This document shows, piece by piece, positions 26,847 to 34,929 of a stretch of DNA of 64,000 nucleotides. The notes beneath the pieces were generated by a model. That model had not been told where the DNA came from. It saw only the letters and a program-made list of their open reading frames with translations, and ran no database searches. The DNA comes from Myxococcales bacterium (GTDB lineage Bacteria; Myxococcota_A; UBA9160; UBA4427): contig DUBZ01000001.1 of the NCBI GenBank assembly GCA_012960035.1, forward strand, positions 59,513-123,512. The letters are read 5' to 3'. Within the stretch, counting starts at the first letter, position 1. Each line of letters starts with the position of its first letter. A program made the translations under genes and the position numbers.

Positions 26847-28081
26847 GACGACCTCCCGAGAATCACCGCACTCGAGGGGACGCAGGCGGCGCTGGTCACA
26901 AGACAGACCTCTGCGTTGTCGACGGGACTTGTCGAATCACCACGAAGGGATCGCACGCCTTCGACGACATGGTTAAGACCGTGAATGTAGGCTTCAGAAA
27001 GGCTGCCTCCGTGGGTGTTGGTCGGGAGCGATCCGTCCTTCCAGGCGAGAGCCCCGCTCTCGATGAAGGGCCCCCCTTCACCACGTTCACAAAAGCCGTA
27101 GTCCTCTAGCTGCATCAAGACACAGCCAGAGAAGTGATCGTAAATTTGGGCGACATCGATGTCCGAAGGTCGGACTCCCGCTTTTGCGTACAGTCGTTTG
27201 GCCATCGATTCGCATGCGCCGGTGGCATAGATCTCGTCGGCCACGTTCGCATTCGAAAACGGCCCGAACGCATAACCCTTGGGAGCGCCCTGAGCGGTCG
27301 ATAGAACTTCGGCCGAAGGCTTGTCGAGATCGCGAGCGCGTTCTGCAGTCGTCACGACCACCGCGCAGGCGCCGTCGCTTTCGAGGCAGCAGTCAAAGAG
27401 ATGGTGGGGGTCGGCGATCATGGGTGAGTTCTGATGGTCTTCCAGGGTGAGTGGGCGGTCACCCATCACGGCCCGCGGGTTGCGCGACGCATGTTCGCGA
27501 AATGTCACGGCGATCATGCCGAGCTGTTCGCTTGTCGTGCCATAAAGGTGCATATGACGTCGCGTCGGCAATGCGTACGCCGCAGCCGCGTTGAGCAAGC
27601 CATACGGCATCGTGAAACCCAGGGATGCCATCATGGGCGAGGGCGCCTGTTGCACGGTGGGCGGGGGCGCATTGTCCCCATCGTCTTCACGGGGTGGGCC
27701 GCCTTGGCCGAAGCGAAAGAACTGTCCCTGACACAGCGACCTGTAGACCACGACGACTTCGGCTTGTCCGGCCTCCACCGCCATCACGGCATTTGCAACT
27801 GCAGCACAACCGCCGCCACCGCCGGGCATCCACACCATGTTGGAAAAGCGCAGTTCGGGAATCCCCAGGTCAGCCGCTAGAAAGATGCCTTCGTTGCGAT
27901 CTTCGGCAAAGGAAGCGAGGCCGTCGACGTCGTCCATTGTGAGCCCGGCGTCTGCGACCGCACGCAAGATCGCCTTGCACGCGAGGGCATGTTCAGTGAC
28001 GTCTCCGATCTTGCCCCATTTCGCGTATTCACTTTCGCCGACACCCACGATGTGTGCACGGCGATTGTTTGTCGTCATCAA
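26843..28081 (-). CDS. Thiolase-fold lipid-transfer/aldolase-like protein
   Basis: A 412-residue thiolase-superfamily member of the SCP-x/Ltp group. Where thiolases carry the acylated Cys (C-x-SG) this protein has GGGGGCAAV, with Gly at the aligned position and Cys92 about four residues later. The C-terminal half keeps IYDHFSG (Tyr314), NTHGG (His357) and SEAYIHG (Tyr365, His367). Loss of the nucleophilic Cys with retention of these tyrosines is the pattern of Ltp2-type retro-aldolases that cleave steroid side-chain CoA esters with a DUF35 partner. It overlaps both neighbouring genes by four bases. Aldolase activity is inference. Confidence 0.75.
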   Translation of the reverse strand: MMTTNNRRAHIVGVGESEYAKWGKIGDVTEHALACKAILRAVADAGLTMDDVDGLASFAEDRNEGIFLAADLGIPELRFSNMVWMPGGGGGCAAVANAVMAVEAGQAEVVVVYRSLCQGQFFRFGQGGPPREDDGDNAPPPTVQQAPSPMMASLGFTMPYGLLNAAAAYALPTRRHMHLYGTTSEQLGMIAVTFREHASRNPRAVMGDRPLTLEDHQNSPMIADPHHLFDCCLESDGACAVVVTTAERARDLDKPSAEVLSTAQGAPKGYAFGPFSNANVADEIYATGACESMAKRLYAKAGVRPSDIDVAQIYDHFSGCVLMQLEDYGFCERGEGGPFIESGALAWKDGSLPTNTHGGSLSEAYIHGLNHVVEGVRSLRGDSTSPVDNAEVCLVTSAACVPSSAVILGRSS

Positions 28082-29337
28082 GCGGCTCCGTTCTGCGCGG
28101 CAATCCCTGTGACTGCCGACAATTCAGGGCCTACACGTTCGGCAACGGACTCCATCAAGCTCTGGTCGAAACCATAAACGTCAAGTGCGTTTGTTCCGAG
28201 CATCGCTCGTGCCTCGTCTTCGGGATAGTCGAGGAAGGTCGTCTTCAGGGCATCCGCCGTATTGGGCCAAGTGCCTTCGAGATGCGGATAGTCGGATCCC
28301 CACATGATCTTGTTCACTCCGATCTTGTGTCGCTGCTGGCCTTCATGCACGGGCAAGAAAGAAGCGCCGATGAAGCACTGACGCTGGAAGTATTCTGTCG
28401 GCGTGAGCGAGAGGTCCTTTTTGAAGTGATTGAAGATCGGGAGGTTGGCTTTGAATTCCAGCACACGAAGCCGCTCAATAATCCACTGCGTCCCTGTTTC
28501 GGTCAGGATCAACTTCAGGTTCGGATGTCGCTCGAAGGCGCCGGACCAGACCAGGGCTGCAAACGAACGTTGGGCCCACATGTCGACTTCGCTGATGAAC
28601 ATCGCAGTCGCGCCGGGGGCGTCTCCGTAGTCAGGGGACCAACCCGAATGTGTCTGGAGCGGCATGTCGAGTTCCTCACAGAGTTCCCAGAGCGGCTCAT
28701 ATCGAGGGTGGTGGTAGAACGGAAACTCGCCTGTACTCGTCGGCAAGAGCACGCCACCGAACAGCCCTGATGCCTTGGCGTCGCGAATGTCTTGGCATGT
28801 GACTTCGATGTCATCGAGGTTGATCAGCGCGACGCCTGCATGTCGCCCAGGGTTTTGATTGCAGAACTCGGCAAGCCACCCGTTGTACGCTCGCAGGCCC
28901 GCATGGTTCTGTTCAGGATCGACCTGGTATCGGTACTGCATGAGCCCCGCGCCGAAGGGGGCCATTTGGGGAAAGATGACTTCCCCTGCCACGCCGTCGG
29001 CTTCAAGCTCGTCCAGGCGCACCTTCGCGTCCCATTCCCCCTGGCGTGGAGAAAAGGGACTCGTGCCGTCGTTGAGGAGATTCATCAAGACGTCGTCCGC
29101 GATCGTCTCCGAAGTCTGCATGAACGTCTGGAACTGCCCATGTTCGCCTGTCTTCTCCGCGTAGTCGTCCATCGCTTCTTGATCGAAGAAGGTACCGGCA
29201 CGGGCGATCATCTCTTTGACATACGCGACCCACCACTTGCCCGCAGCTTCGTGGTGCTTTTTCGGCAAAAATTTTTCGTAGTTCGCCGGCAGTCCCCCGG
29301 CGTGACAATCAGAGCTGATGATAAGTACTTTCGACAT
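28078..29337 (-). CDS. Amidohydrolase family 2 metal-dependent hydrolase/decarboxylase
   Basis: A 419-residue TIM-barrel enzyme of the amidohydro_2 (ACMSD-like) family. It has IISSDCHAGG at the N-terminus in the place of the metal-binding D-x-H, then LQTHSGWSPDY and FERHPNLKLILTETGTQWI, and KIMWGSDYPHLEGTWPNT near the end with the catalytic Asp. Members hydrolyse or decarboxylate ring-derived acids; similar genes often sit beside DUF35/thiolase pairs in lipid- and aromatic-catabolic clusters. It overlaps the thiolase-like gene by four bases. A 247-bp gap separates it from the upstream deacylase gene and may hold an internal promoter. Confidence 0.82.
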   Translation of the reverse strand: MSKVLIISSDCHAGGLPANYEKFLPKKHHEAAGKWWVAYVKEMIARAGTFFDQEAMDDYAEKTGEHGQFQTFMQTSETIADDVLMNLLNDGTSPFSPRQGEWDAKVRLDELEADGVAGEVIFPQMAPFGAGLMQYRYQVDPEQNHAGLRAYNGWLAEFCNQNPGRHAGVALINLDDIEVTCQDIRDAKASGLFGGVLLPTSTGEFPFYHHPRYEPLWELCEELDMPLQTHSGWSPDYGDAPGATAMFISEVDMWAQRSFAALVWSGAFERHPNLKLILTETGTQWIIERLRVLEFKANLPIFNHFKKDLSLTPTEYFQRQCFIGASFLPVHEGQQRHKIGVNKIMWGSDYPHLEGTWPNTADALKTTFLDYPEDEARAMLGTNALDVYGFDQSLMESVAERVGPELSAVTGIAAQNGAA

Positions 29338-29584
29338 GTAACGGATCTCCAGGGTTGCGGGCGAAAGTTTGTCAGTTCGGCCGCAAGTCGTGAACGATGG
29401 AACCTTAGGATCGGTGCTGTTTCAGCTCGCGTTTCTTTTGAAGCGAACCATTGTCGGTGCGTCTGGATGTGACCGTGATCCGAGGACCGTGTTCTTGCAA
29501 ATAATCATTGGCTGGGCCTGGGCTGCAAGGATCGGCTTCAACACGGGTAAAGTCTCCAGTTCGAAGCTGTGACACAAACTCGGT

Positions 29585-31312
29585 TCAGTCCATCGGTCCG
29601 ATCATCGTGCCGGGATACTCTCCCGTGGATTTGCCGTTTTCGAAGGTCGTAACGCCATTGACCAGGGTGAGGCGCACCGGGGCGGCGTCGCGCGTCCAAC
29701 GCCAGGTTGTCCCACCCTTGCCATCCGGGACGTCGTGGATCTTCCGCTTTGGACGGTGCTCGATTTCGTCCAACGCAAAGACGGTGATGTCGGCTCGCTT
29801 TCCCGGCCGGATTTCGCCACGATCGGTGAAGCCAAAGTGTCCAGCAAGTTTGCCGGTCTGCGAGTGCACGGCTTCTTCCATGCTGAGCGAACCGGTCTTG
29901 CGCACGTAGTGGGTGTAGAGCAGCAAGTTGTCACCAGCACCGCAGAACAACTGCCCATGAGCGCCGGAGTCGTTGATGTTTCCCACTGCGAGTGGGTCGC
30001 GCGTGAGTCGAACGATCATGTCGTCGTCCTTTTCCCACGGCGGCATCGAAACGGTCGAGTCGAGCCCGTTATTGATCAACCACTGCGCCATCGCATCGGA
30101 AGCATGGACGCCGAGCGCTTTGGCGTACTCACCCAACGAGATGCCGACGGGGCCAAAGTCGTTGGCGGAATTGTCGAGTTGAATCGGCTCCGGGTTTCGA
30201 AAAAATCCCGTTTCCAACGATTCGTGGTCCCATGAATGACGGGCGCGCTTGCGCCAGTCCGGGTCGGCAAGGAGAGCAAGCTTTTCTTCGTCCGTCTCGG
30301 CGGTGACGACCTCATGCCATGCATACGCATTCGTTTGTGCAAAGAGAAGAGACTGTCGAACACTTGCGGTGACCGTGATCGGGACATGGGCGTACCCCGT
30401 CCAAAAATCACGCCCTTCATCACTCAAGCGCTGGTGGAGATCTGCGAGAGGTTTCTGCAGTCCATAGTCCTTCTGCCACTGGAGCGTCGGAACCCCCGCC
30501 CATTGGACGCGAACTTGGAGTCCTTCGCTGATCTTCGCGAGTCGCTCAACCGACGCGGTGGCCGTCATGCGCATCAGGCTATCCACAACGACCTGTACCG
30601 ATGAATTCGGGTAGCGAGCCATGACCTCGAAGAGCGCGCGAAATTCGGCGTCGTCGGCCTGGAGTGATGGCACCGGACGGTCCTCACCGTCGTGGTCCAT
30701 GAGGTTCGTCGACATGCCGAGTGCGCCAGCACCGAGGGCGTCTTCGAGCAGGACGGCGATCTGCAGGGTCTCTTCTGGGGTCGCCGCACGATCCCATGCG
30801 TCCATCCCCATCACGGCCAGGCGTAATGCGATGTGGCCAACGAACGCGCCGTAGTTCACCGGCACGCGAACGTTGTGGGTCATCGATGTCTTGTATTCGG
30901 ACCAAGTCCTCCAATCCCATGGGAGATTCTGGAAGAAGGGCTCTTCTGGGATGTCTTCAAAGAACGAGAAGATCTTGACGACCTGTTCACGCACTTCTTG
31001 GTCTTCGTGGAGCGGGGCGATCGCAAACCCGCAGTTGCCCATCACAACGGTGGTCACGCCACAGCCGGGGAGCGGGTCAAGGCTGGGCTGCCACCACATC
31101 GTGCCGTCGAAGTGTGTGTGGCTTTCGATCAGACCCGGCAGAACAAAACAGCCGGCCGCATCAAAAACTTCTTCGCCGGTTTCGGGGGCCAGCTTTGGGC
31201 CCACCTCGGCGATCAGCCCGTCGCGCAAACGGACATTCGAGACTTCACCCGGAGCGCCGGTTCCGTCGATCACGGTTCCACCGACGATCAACATATCGCG
31301 TGCGTGGTTCAT
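29585..31312 (-). CDS. N-acyl-D-amino-acid deacylase-like amidohydrolase (family 3)
   Basis: A 575-residue amidohydrolase. It has the beta-sandwich start MLIVGGTVIDGTGAPG, the metal site LIESHTHFDGTMWW, the D-aminoacylase signatures VVMGNCGFAIAPL and YGAFVGHIALRL, and the C-terminal GKRADITVFAL sandwich return. The family removes acyl groups from D-amino acids or acts on related amides; many catabolic paralogues have unknown substrates. It starts 27 bp after the desaturase-like gene, so it is likely co-transcribed with it. Length is slightly above classic D-aminoacylase. Confidence 0.82.
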   Translation of the reverse strand: MNHARDMLIVGGTVIDGTGAPGEVSNVRLRDGLIAEVGPKLAPETGEEVFDAAGCFVLPGLIESHTHFDGTMWWQPSLDPLPGCGVTTVVMGNCGFAIAPLHEDQEVREQVVKIFSFFEDIPEEPFFQNLPWDWRTWSEYKTSMTHNVRVPVNYGAFVGHIALRLAVMGMDAWDRAATPEETLQIAVLLEDALGAGALGMSTNLMDHDGEDRPVPSLQADDAEFRALFEVMARYPNSSVQVVVDSLMRMTATASVERLAKISEGLQVRVQWAGVPTLQWQKDYGLQKPLADLHQRLSDEGRDFWTGYAHVPITVTASVRQSLLFAQTNAYAWHEVVTAETDEEKLALLADPDWRKRARHSWDHESLETGFFRNPEPIQLDNSANDFGPVGISLGEYAKALGVHASDAMAQWLINNGLDSTVSMPPWEKDDDMIVRLTRDPLAVGNINDSGAHGQLFCGAGDNLLLYTHYVRKTGSLSMEEAVHSQTGKLAGHFGFTDRGEIRPGKRADITVFALDEIEHRPKRKIHDVPDGKGGTTWRWTRDAAPVRLTLVNGVTTFENGKSTGEYPGTMIGPMD

Positions 31313-31339
31313 CGATTCGACTCCTTTGTTCGGAAGGGT

Positions 31340-32062
31340 TTAAGGCGTCTGCCGACTGACGGGTTCTTCGAAGGTTCCGAAGATGCGGTCGTAGATCATC
31401 GTGAGTGTTGCGTAGTTGCCCTGATTCATGTCGACATGATGCGCGGCGTGGATCGACGTGATGCGATCAATCTGTCTAAACGGGAAGTAGGGCAAGTTCA
31501 CAAAGGTGTGGTTAATCGTGTTGAGTTGGGTGAATGCCAAGGTGGCGATCCCCGCCGAGAAAGCATTGAGCGGCGTGCCGTACGCAAGGCAGACGATGGG
31601 AAAGGCTCCAAAAAAGAGCAGCAGTCCAATGAACGTCTCGAGCGGGTGCACGTACAACGCGTCGATGTGCGTGGTTTCCCGGGCTTGATGATGCAGCGCA
31701 TGGACCTTGCGCAGGATCTTGCCGTGAAACAGAAAACGATGCGTCAGGTAGTACATGAAATCGAACACCAACAGCACGACGAGGAAGTCGACGACGTGAC
31801 GCCAGAGCGGGCGCGGTTCGAGATTCACGCAGAACGGAACTAACACGATGAAGAAGCCGAGGTTCGTCAGGAGCCCGACCTTGTTGTTGCGCTTTACGGC
31901 CTCGCGGAAACGCATCTTCGCGAGCTTGGTCTTGTCGACCTCTAAATTCAATTCGCGCATCTTCGCAAAGGCTGGGATCGAAAACGCGATGCGGCGTCCG
32001 ATCAGCGTGGTGAGGATCAGGGTTGACGCGAAAGCGAGTGTCGCGAGCCAGTCGTACGTCAT
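31340..32062 (-). CDS. Sterol desaturase / fatty-acid hydroxylase superfamily protein
   Basis: A 240-residue integral membrane protein with about four helices. It carries the di-iron histidine boxes: HRFLFH (108-113), HALHH (121-125) and HAAHH (205-209), with His139 and His185 in between. These ligate a non-haem di-iron centre that uses oxygen to hydroxylate or desaturate sterols, fatty acids or isoprenoids. It overlaps the tandem-MarR gene by four bases. The electron donor is not encoded nearby. The family is certain; substrate is inferred only as a lipid. Confidence 0.88.
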   Translation of the reverse strand: MTYDWLATLAFASTLILTTLIGRRIAFSIPAFAKMRELNLEVDKTKLAKMRFREAVKRNNKVGLLTNLGFFIVLVPFCVNLEPRPLWRHVVDFLVVLLVFDFMYYLTHRFLFHGKILRKVHALHHQARETTHIDALYVHPLETFIGLLLFFGAFPIVCLAYGTPLNAFSAGIATLAFTQLNTINHTFVNLPYFPFRQIDRITSIHAAHHVDMNQGNYATLTMIYDRIFGTFEEPVSRQTP

Positions 32063-33141
32063 GGGGTGGGCCTCCTTGCGGTGTGGTCGAGAAGTTCGGC
32101 GAGTTGCGCTGCGTTTCCGCTCCCGAGTTCTTTGCGAAGTCTCTTTGCGAGGGCTTCGATTTCGGGGGTGGTTTGTGGGTCACGTGTTGGCCCAAAGACT
32201 TCGGCTTCGAGTCCGAGCGTGTGATAGATCTCTGCTGCAACCTGCTTCATGCTTTCGAGGGCCGCGGCGCCAATTTTGCACGAAAGGTCGGCTTCGAGTT
32301 GATCGACCGCGCTGACCGAGTCGGCGATCAAGGCTTCGCCCTGGGCGGTCAAAGTCAGCACAACACCGCGGCGGTCGCTTTGGTTTTGCGTTCGCTGCAA
32401 ATAGCCATGCGCTTCGAGGTCCTGCGAAATGGCGCTGATCGCCTGGCGGCTTACCCGTTGGATGCGCGCCATTTCGTAAATGTGTCCACCGTCGGGTCCA
32501 ATGAGCAGTAGAACTTGGGCGTGCGACATTTTAAGACCCGCATGACCTTGAGCCGACGCAAGCTCCATCAATGTGCGTTGCATCCATTCGACGATCATGG
32601 GAAGCAGTCCAATTGACCTTCGGTGATCGGAGCCGGCCGTTGGATGAATCCGCGTCGAAGCGCGCACCTCTTGATACAAATCTAAAAGGGTGGCCGTGAA
32701 TGCGTGATATCGAGACGTACCGACGAGATCGGCGTACTGCGTGTCCGCCCCGGAGATGAGCTCGGCGCCATGAGCCACGAGCGCCTTGCCGCGTCGGGTC
32801 AGCACGACGAACTTCGAGCGCCCGTCGTCGGGGTTCTCCCTTCGTTCGAGATAGCCGGCTTGTTCGATGCGATTCGCGATTTGACTGCACGCTTGTTTGC
32901 TGATCGCGAGTTCTTCCGCGATCGCGCTGATGGGTCGACCTGCTTCCCAGATGAGAGAGAGGAACGCCCCATAACTCAAGCGCAGTGAGCCGTAGCCCCG
33001 CCGTTCGGTCAGGTCGTGCATAAGCCGTGTCTGCAGGTGGCGCGCGATGCCAATCAGGTGCCGAGGCAGATTGTCCTGATAACGCGCGCGCAGAGATCGC
33101 GTGTCGTGGGGGGCGCCGGTGATGTTCGGGGCTGCGGGCAT
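32059..33141 (-). CDS. Tandem MarR-family regulator (two fused MarR domains)
   Basis: A 360-residue protein with two complete MarR units in one chain. Unit 1 spans about 25-160, with a winged helix at 70-115 (ISAIAEELAISKQACSQIAN, wing DDGRSK). Unit 2 spans about 178-320, with a winged helix at 219-263 (YEMARIQRVSRQAISAISQD, wing SDRRG). Ordinary MarR proteins are about 150 residues and dimerise, so this looks like a covalent pseudo-dimer able to bind asymmetric DNA or two operators. It heads the desaturase operon (four-base overlap) and is divergent from the monooxygenase gene across an inverted repeat. Autoregulation is likely. Confidence 0.85.
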   Translation of the reverse strand: MPAAPNITGAPHDTRSLRARYQDNLPRHLIGIARHLQTRLMHDLTERRGYGSLRLSYGAFLSLIWEAGRPISAIAEELAISKQACSQIANRIEQAGYLERRENPDDGRSKFVVLTRRGKALVAHGAELISGADTQYADLVGTSRYHAFTATLLDLYQEVRASTRIHPTAGSDHRRSIGLLPMIVEWMQRTLMELASAQGHAGLKMSHAQVLLLIGPDGGHIYEMARIQRVSRQAISAISQDLEAHGYLQRTQNQSDRRGVVLTLTAQGEALIADSVSAVDQLEADLSCKIGAAALESMKQVAAEIYHTLGLEAEVFGPTRDPQTTPEIEALAKRLRKELGSGNAAQLAELLDHTARRPTP

Positions 33142-33183
33142 GGGACGAGGATAATTTTAGGAGGGACATTTAGTCAACCCCCA

Positions 33184-33199
33184 TTGACAATCTTGTCAA
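33184..33199. promoter_or_regulatory. Palindromic operator between tandem MarR and monooxygenase genes
   Basis: TTGACA-ATCT-TGTCAA is a perfect inverted repeat. Each arm reads TTGACA on its own strand, the sigma-70 -35 consensus. Rightwards, a TTATCA at 33207-33212 follows at 17 bp; leftwards a weaker -10-like sequence falls near 33171-33176. Further half sites are GTCAA at 33173-33177 and the CCATTGA (33181) / TCAATGG pair ending near 33217. The TTGAC-type repeat is usual for MarR operators. Confidence 0.6.
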
Positions 33200-33320
33200 G
33201 AAAGATTTATCAATGGGGAGGCCGCTGGCTTGAGGGGCAGCCTTCGTCCGAGCTGTGCCAAAGTGCGCAGCCTTCTATGACGGCTGTCTCCGATGGCCAA
33301 GGTGACAAAGGGAGTTCCAC

Positions 33321-34784
33321 GTGAGTGAAACAAATCAACACCGCAGTCTGCGGGTCGCGATCATCGGCGCGGGCCCAGGCGGCTTGTGCATGGCGAGTCG
33401 CCTTCGTGACGCGGGCTTCGACGACATTACGATCTTGGAGAAGGGAAACGGCGTCGGCGGCACCTGGTACCACAACCGCTATCCCGGCTGCGCGTGCGAC
33501 ATTCCCTCACACCTGTACTCGTTTTCTTTTGAGCCCAAGGTCGACTGGTCGCGACCGTATGCACCCCAGCCGGAGATTCGGGCCTACTTCGAACAGTTCG
33601 CCGAAAAGTACGACCTGCTTCAGCACTGTCGCTTCGGAGCAGAAGTCGAAAGCGCGGTATGGAGCGATGAGCAAGCGCGCTGGACCGTTGGCTTGGCCAA
33701 CGGAGAAAGTGTCGAAGCGGAAATCGTCGTCAGTGCGTTGGGAATGTTCAACGATTTATCCGAACCCGTGATCGAAGGGCTCGATGCGTTCGAAGGCACG
33801 CGTTTTCATTCGGCGCGTTGGAATTGGGACCACGACCTGTCGGGCGAAACCGTGGGCGTGATCGGCAGCGCGGCGAGTGCTGTTCAGTTCGTCCCTGAAA
33901 TCGTCAAGCAGGCAGGGCAGGTCTACCTCTTTCAGCGCACCGCGAACTGGGTACTTCCGAAACTCGACGATCCTTTTACCGACGAAATGATTGCGGCCTT
34001 CAAGGCGGACCCGTCGATCCCCAAAGCCATTCGCAATGAAATCTTTACCGGCGTCAACAACGGCATGACTTTTTCGGATCCGAACGCGCTGGCTGAGTTC
34101 GAGGCCGCGGGGCTGGGCGCCATCGACATCATTGAAGACCCGGCAGTGCGCGAAAAACTTCGGCCGCAGCATCCCTTTGGTTGCAAGCGCCCGCTGGTGT
34201 CGAACGCCTTCTACCCGGCGTTCAATCGCTCCAATCTCGAACTTGTGACCGACGGCATCGACCATATTGGTGCAAGCGAGATCGTGACCCGCGACGGGAA
34301 GCATCGTGAGATCGACACCATGATTCTGGCTACCGGTTTCTCCGCAACGTTGTATCTGTCTGCGATCGACGTTCGGGGTCGCGGCGGCCTTCGCATTTCT
34401 GACGCGTGGAAGGACGGTGCCGCTGCCTACCTCGGGATGTCGACATCGGGCTTTCCCAATTTGTTCATGCTCTACGGGCCGAACACCAACAACGGGTCGA
34501 TCCTTACGATGCTCGAGGCACAGGTTGGTTACGCCCTGCGTCAAGTCCAACGCATTGCGGACGAGAGCCTCGCCTGGATCGACGTGTTGCCTGAACCGAT
34601 GGCGCGCTTCAACGACGAAGTTCAAGAAGCCATATCGAACGTGAAGGTGTGGAACGCGGGCTGCACGGGGTACTACCGAACCCCGAGCGGGCGTGTCGTG
34701 ACGCAGTGGCCGTATTCGATGAGCGATTTTGCAACTCGCGCAGCAGCCCCGGACCCGGAACTTTACGAAAGCGTGCCGCTGTAA
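33321..34784 (+). CDS. Flavin-containing / Baeyer-Villiger-type monooxygenase
   Basis: A 487-residue FAD/NADPH enzyme starting at a GTG with GGGAG six bases upstream. It has the FAD motif GAGPGG (16-21), GVGGTWYHNRYPGCACD, the fingerprint FEGTRFHSARWN (157-168, His163, Trp167) of Baeyer-Villiger monooxygenases, a second dinucleotide motif GVIGSAASAVQ, and ATGF with an F-N-LFMLYGPNT-type end. Such enzymes insert oxygen next to ketones or oxidise soft nucleophiles. It is divergent from the tandem-MarR operon and probably under the same operator. A steroid or terpenoid ketone is a plausible substrate. Confidence 0.87.
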   Translation: MSETNQHRSLRVAIIGAGPGGLCMASRLRDAGFDDITILEKGNGVGGTWYHNRYPGCACDIPSHLYSFSFEPKVDWSRPYAPQPEIRAYFEQFAEKYDLLQHCRFGAEVESAVWSDEQARWTVGLANGESVEAEIVVSALGMFNDLSEPVIEGLDAFEGTRFHSARWNWDHDLSGETVGVIGSAASAVQFVPEIVKQAGQVYLFQRTANWVLPKLDDPFTDEMIAAFKADPSIPKAIRNEIFTGVNNGMTFSDPNALAEFEAAGLGAIDIIEDPAVREKLRPQHPFGCKRPLVSNAFYPAFNRSNLELVTDGIDHIGASEIVTRDGKHREIDTMILATGFSATLYLSAIDVRGRGGLRISDAWKDGAAAYLGMSTSGFPNLFMLYGPNTNNGSILTMLEAQVGYALRQVQRIADESLAWIDVLPEPMARFNDEVQEAISNVKVWNAGCTGYYRTPSGRVVTQWPYSMSDFATRAAAPDPELYESVPL

Positions 34785-34855
34785 TCGTCTGGCGAGCCGC
34801 CCCGATGGTGACCTGGGTTCATCGCGTTCACGGCTTATTCCAAGAACATCGCTCC

Positions 34856-34903
34856 AAAACAAAACCGCCCACCCTCACGGCGATGACGAGTAGGGTGGGC
34901 GGT
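34856..34903 (-). terminator. Rho-independent terminator after the thiolase gene
   Basis: AACCGCCCACCCT (34862-34874) pairs perfectly with AGGGTGGGCGGTT (34891-34903). Read on the minus strand, the 13-bp stem is followed by TTTTGTTTT. This ends leftward transcription from the thiolase gene, 27 bp past its stop. The stem may also slow rightward transcription from the monooxygenase gene, though no T run follows on that side. Confidence 0.85.
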
Positions 34904-34929
34904 TCCTATTCCTGGAGCAGGCGTTCGAA

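Noticed and set aside
26843-28081. Ordinary degradative thiolase
   Set aside because: The nucleophilic Cys motif is missing and the C-terminal motifs are of the lipid-transfer/aldolase type.
33756-34862. 368-residue open frame on the minus strand
   Set aside because: It is antisense to the monooxygenase gene, whose motifs are intact, and has shadow-type composition.
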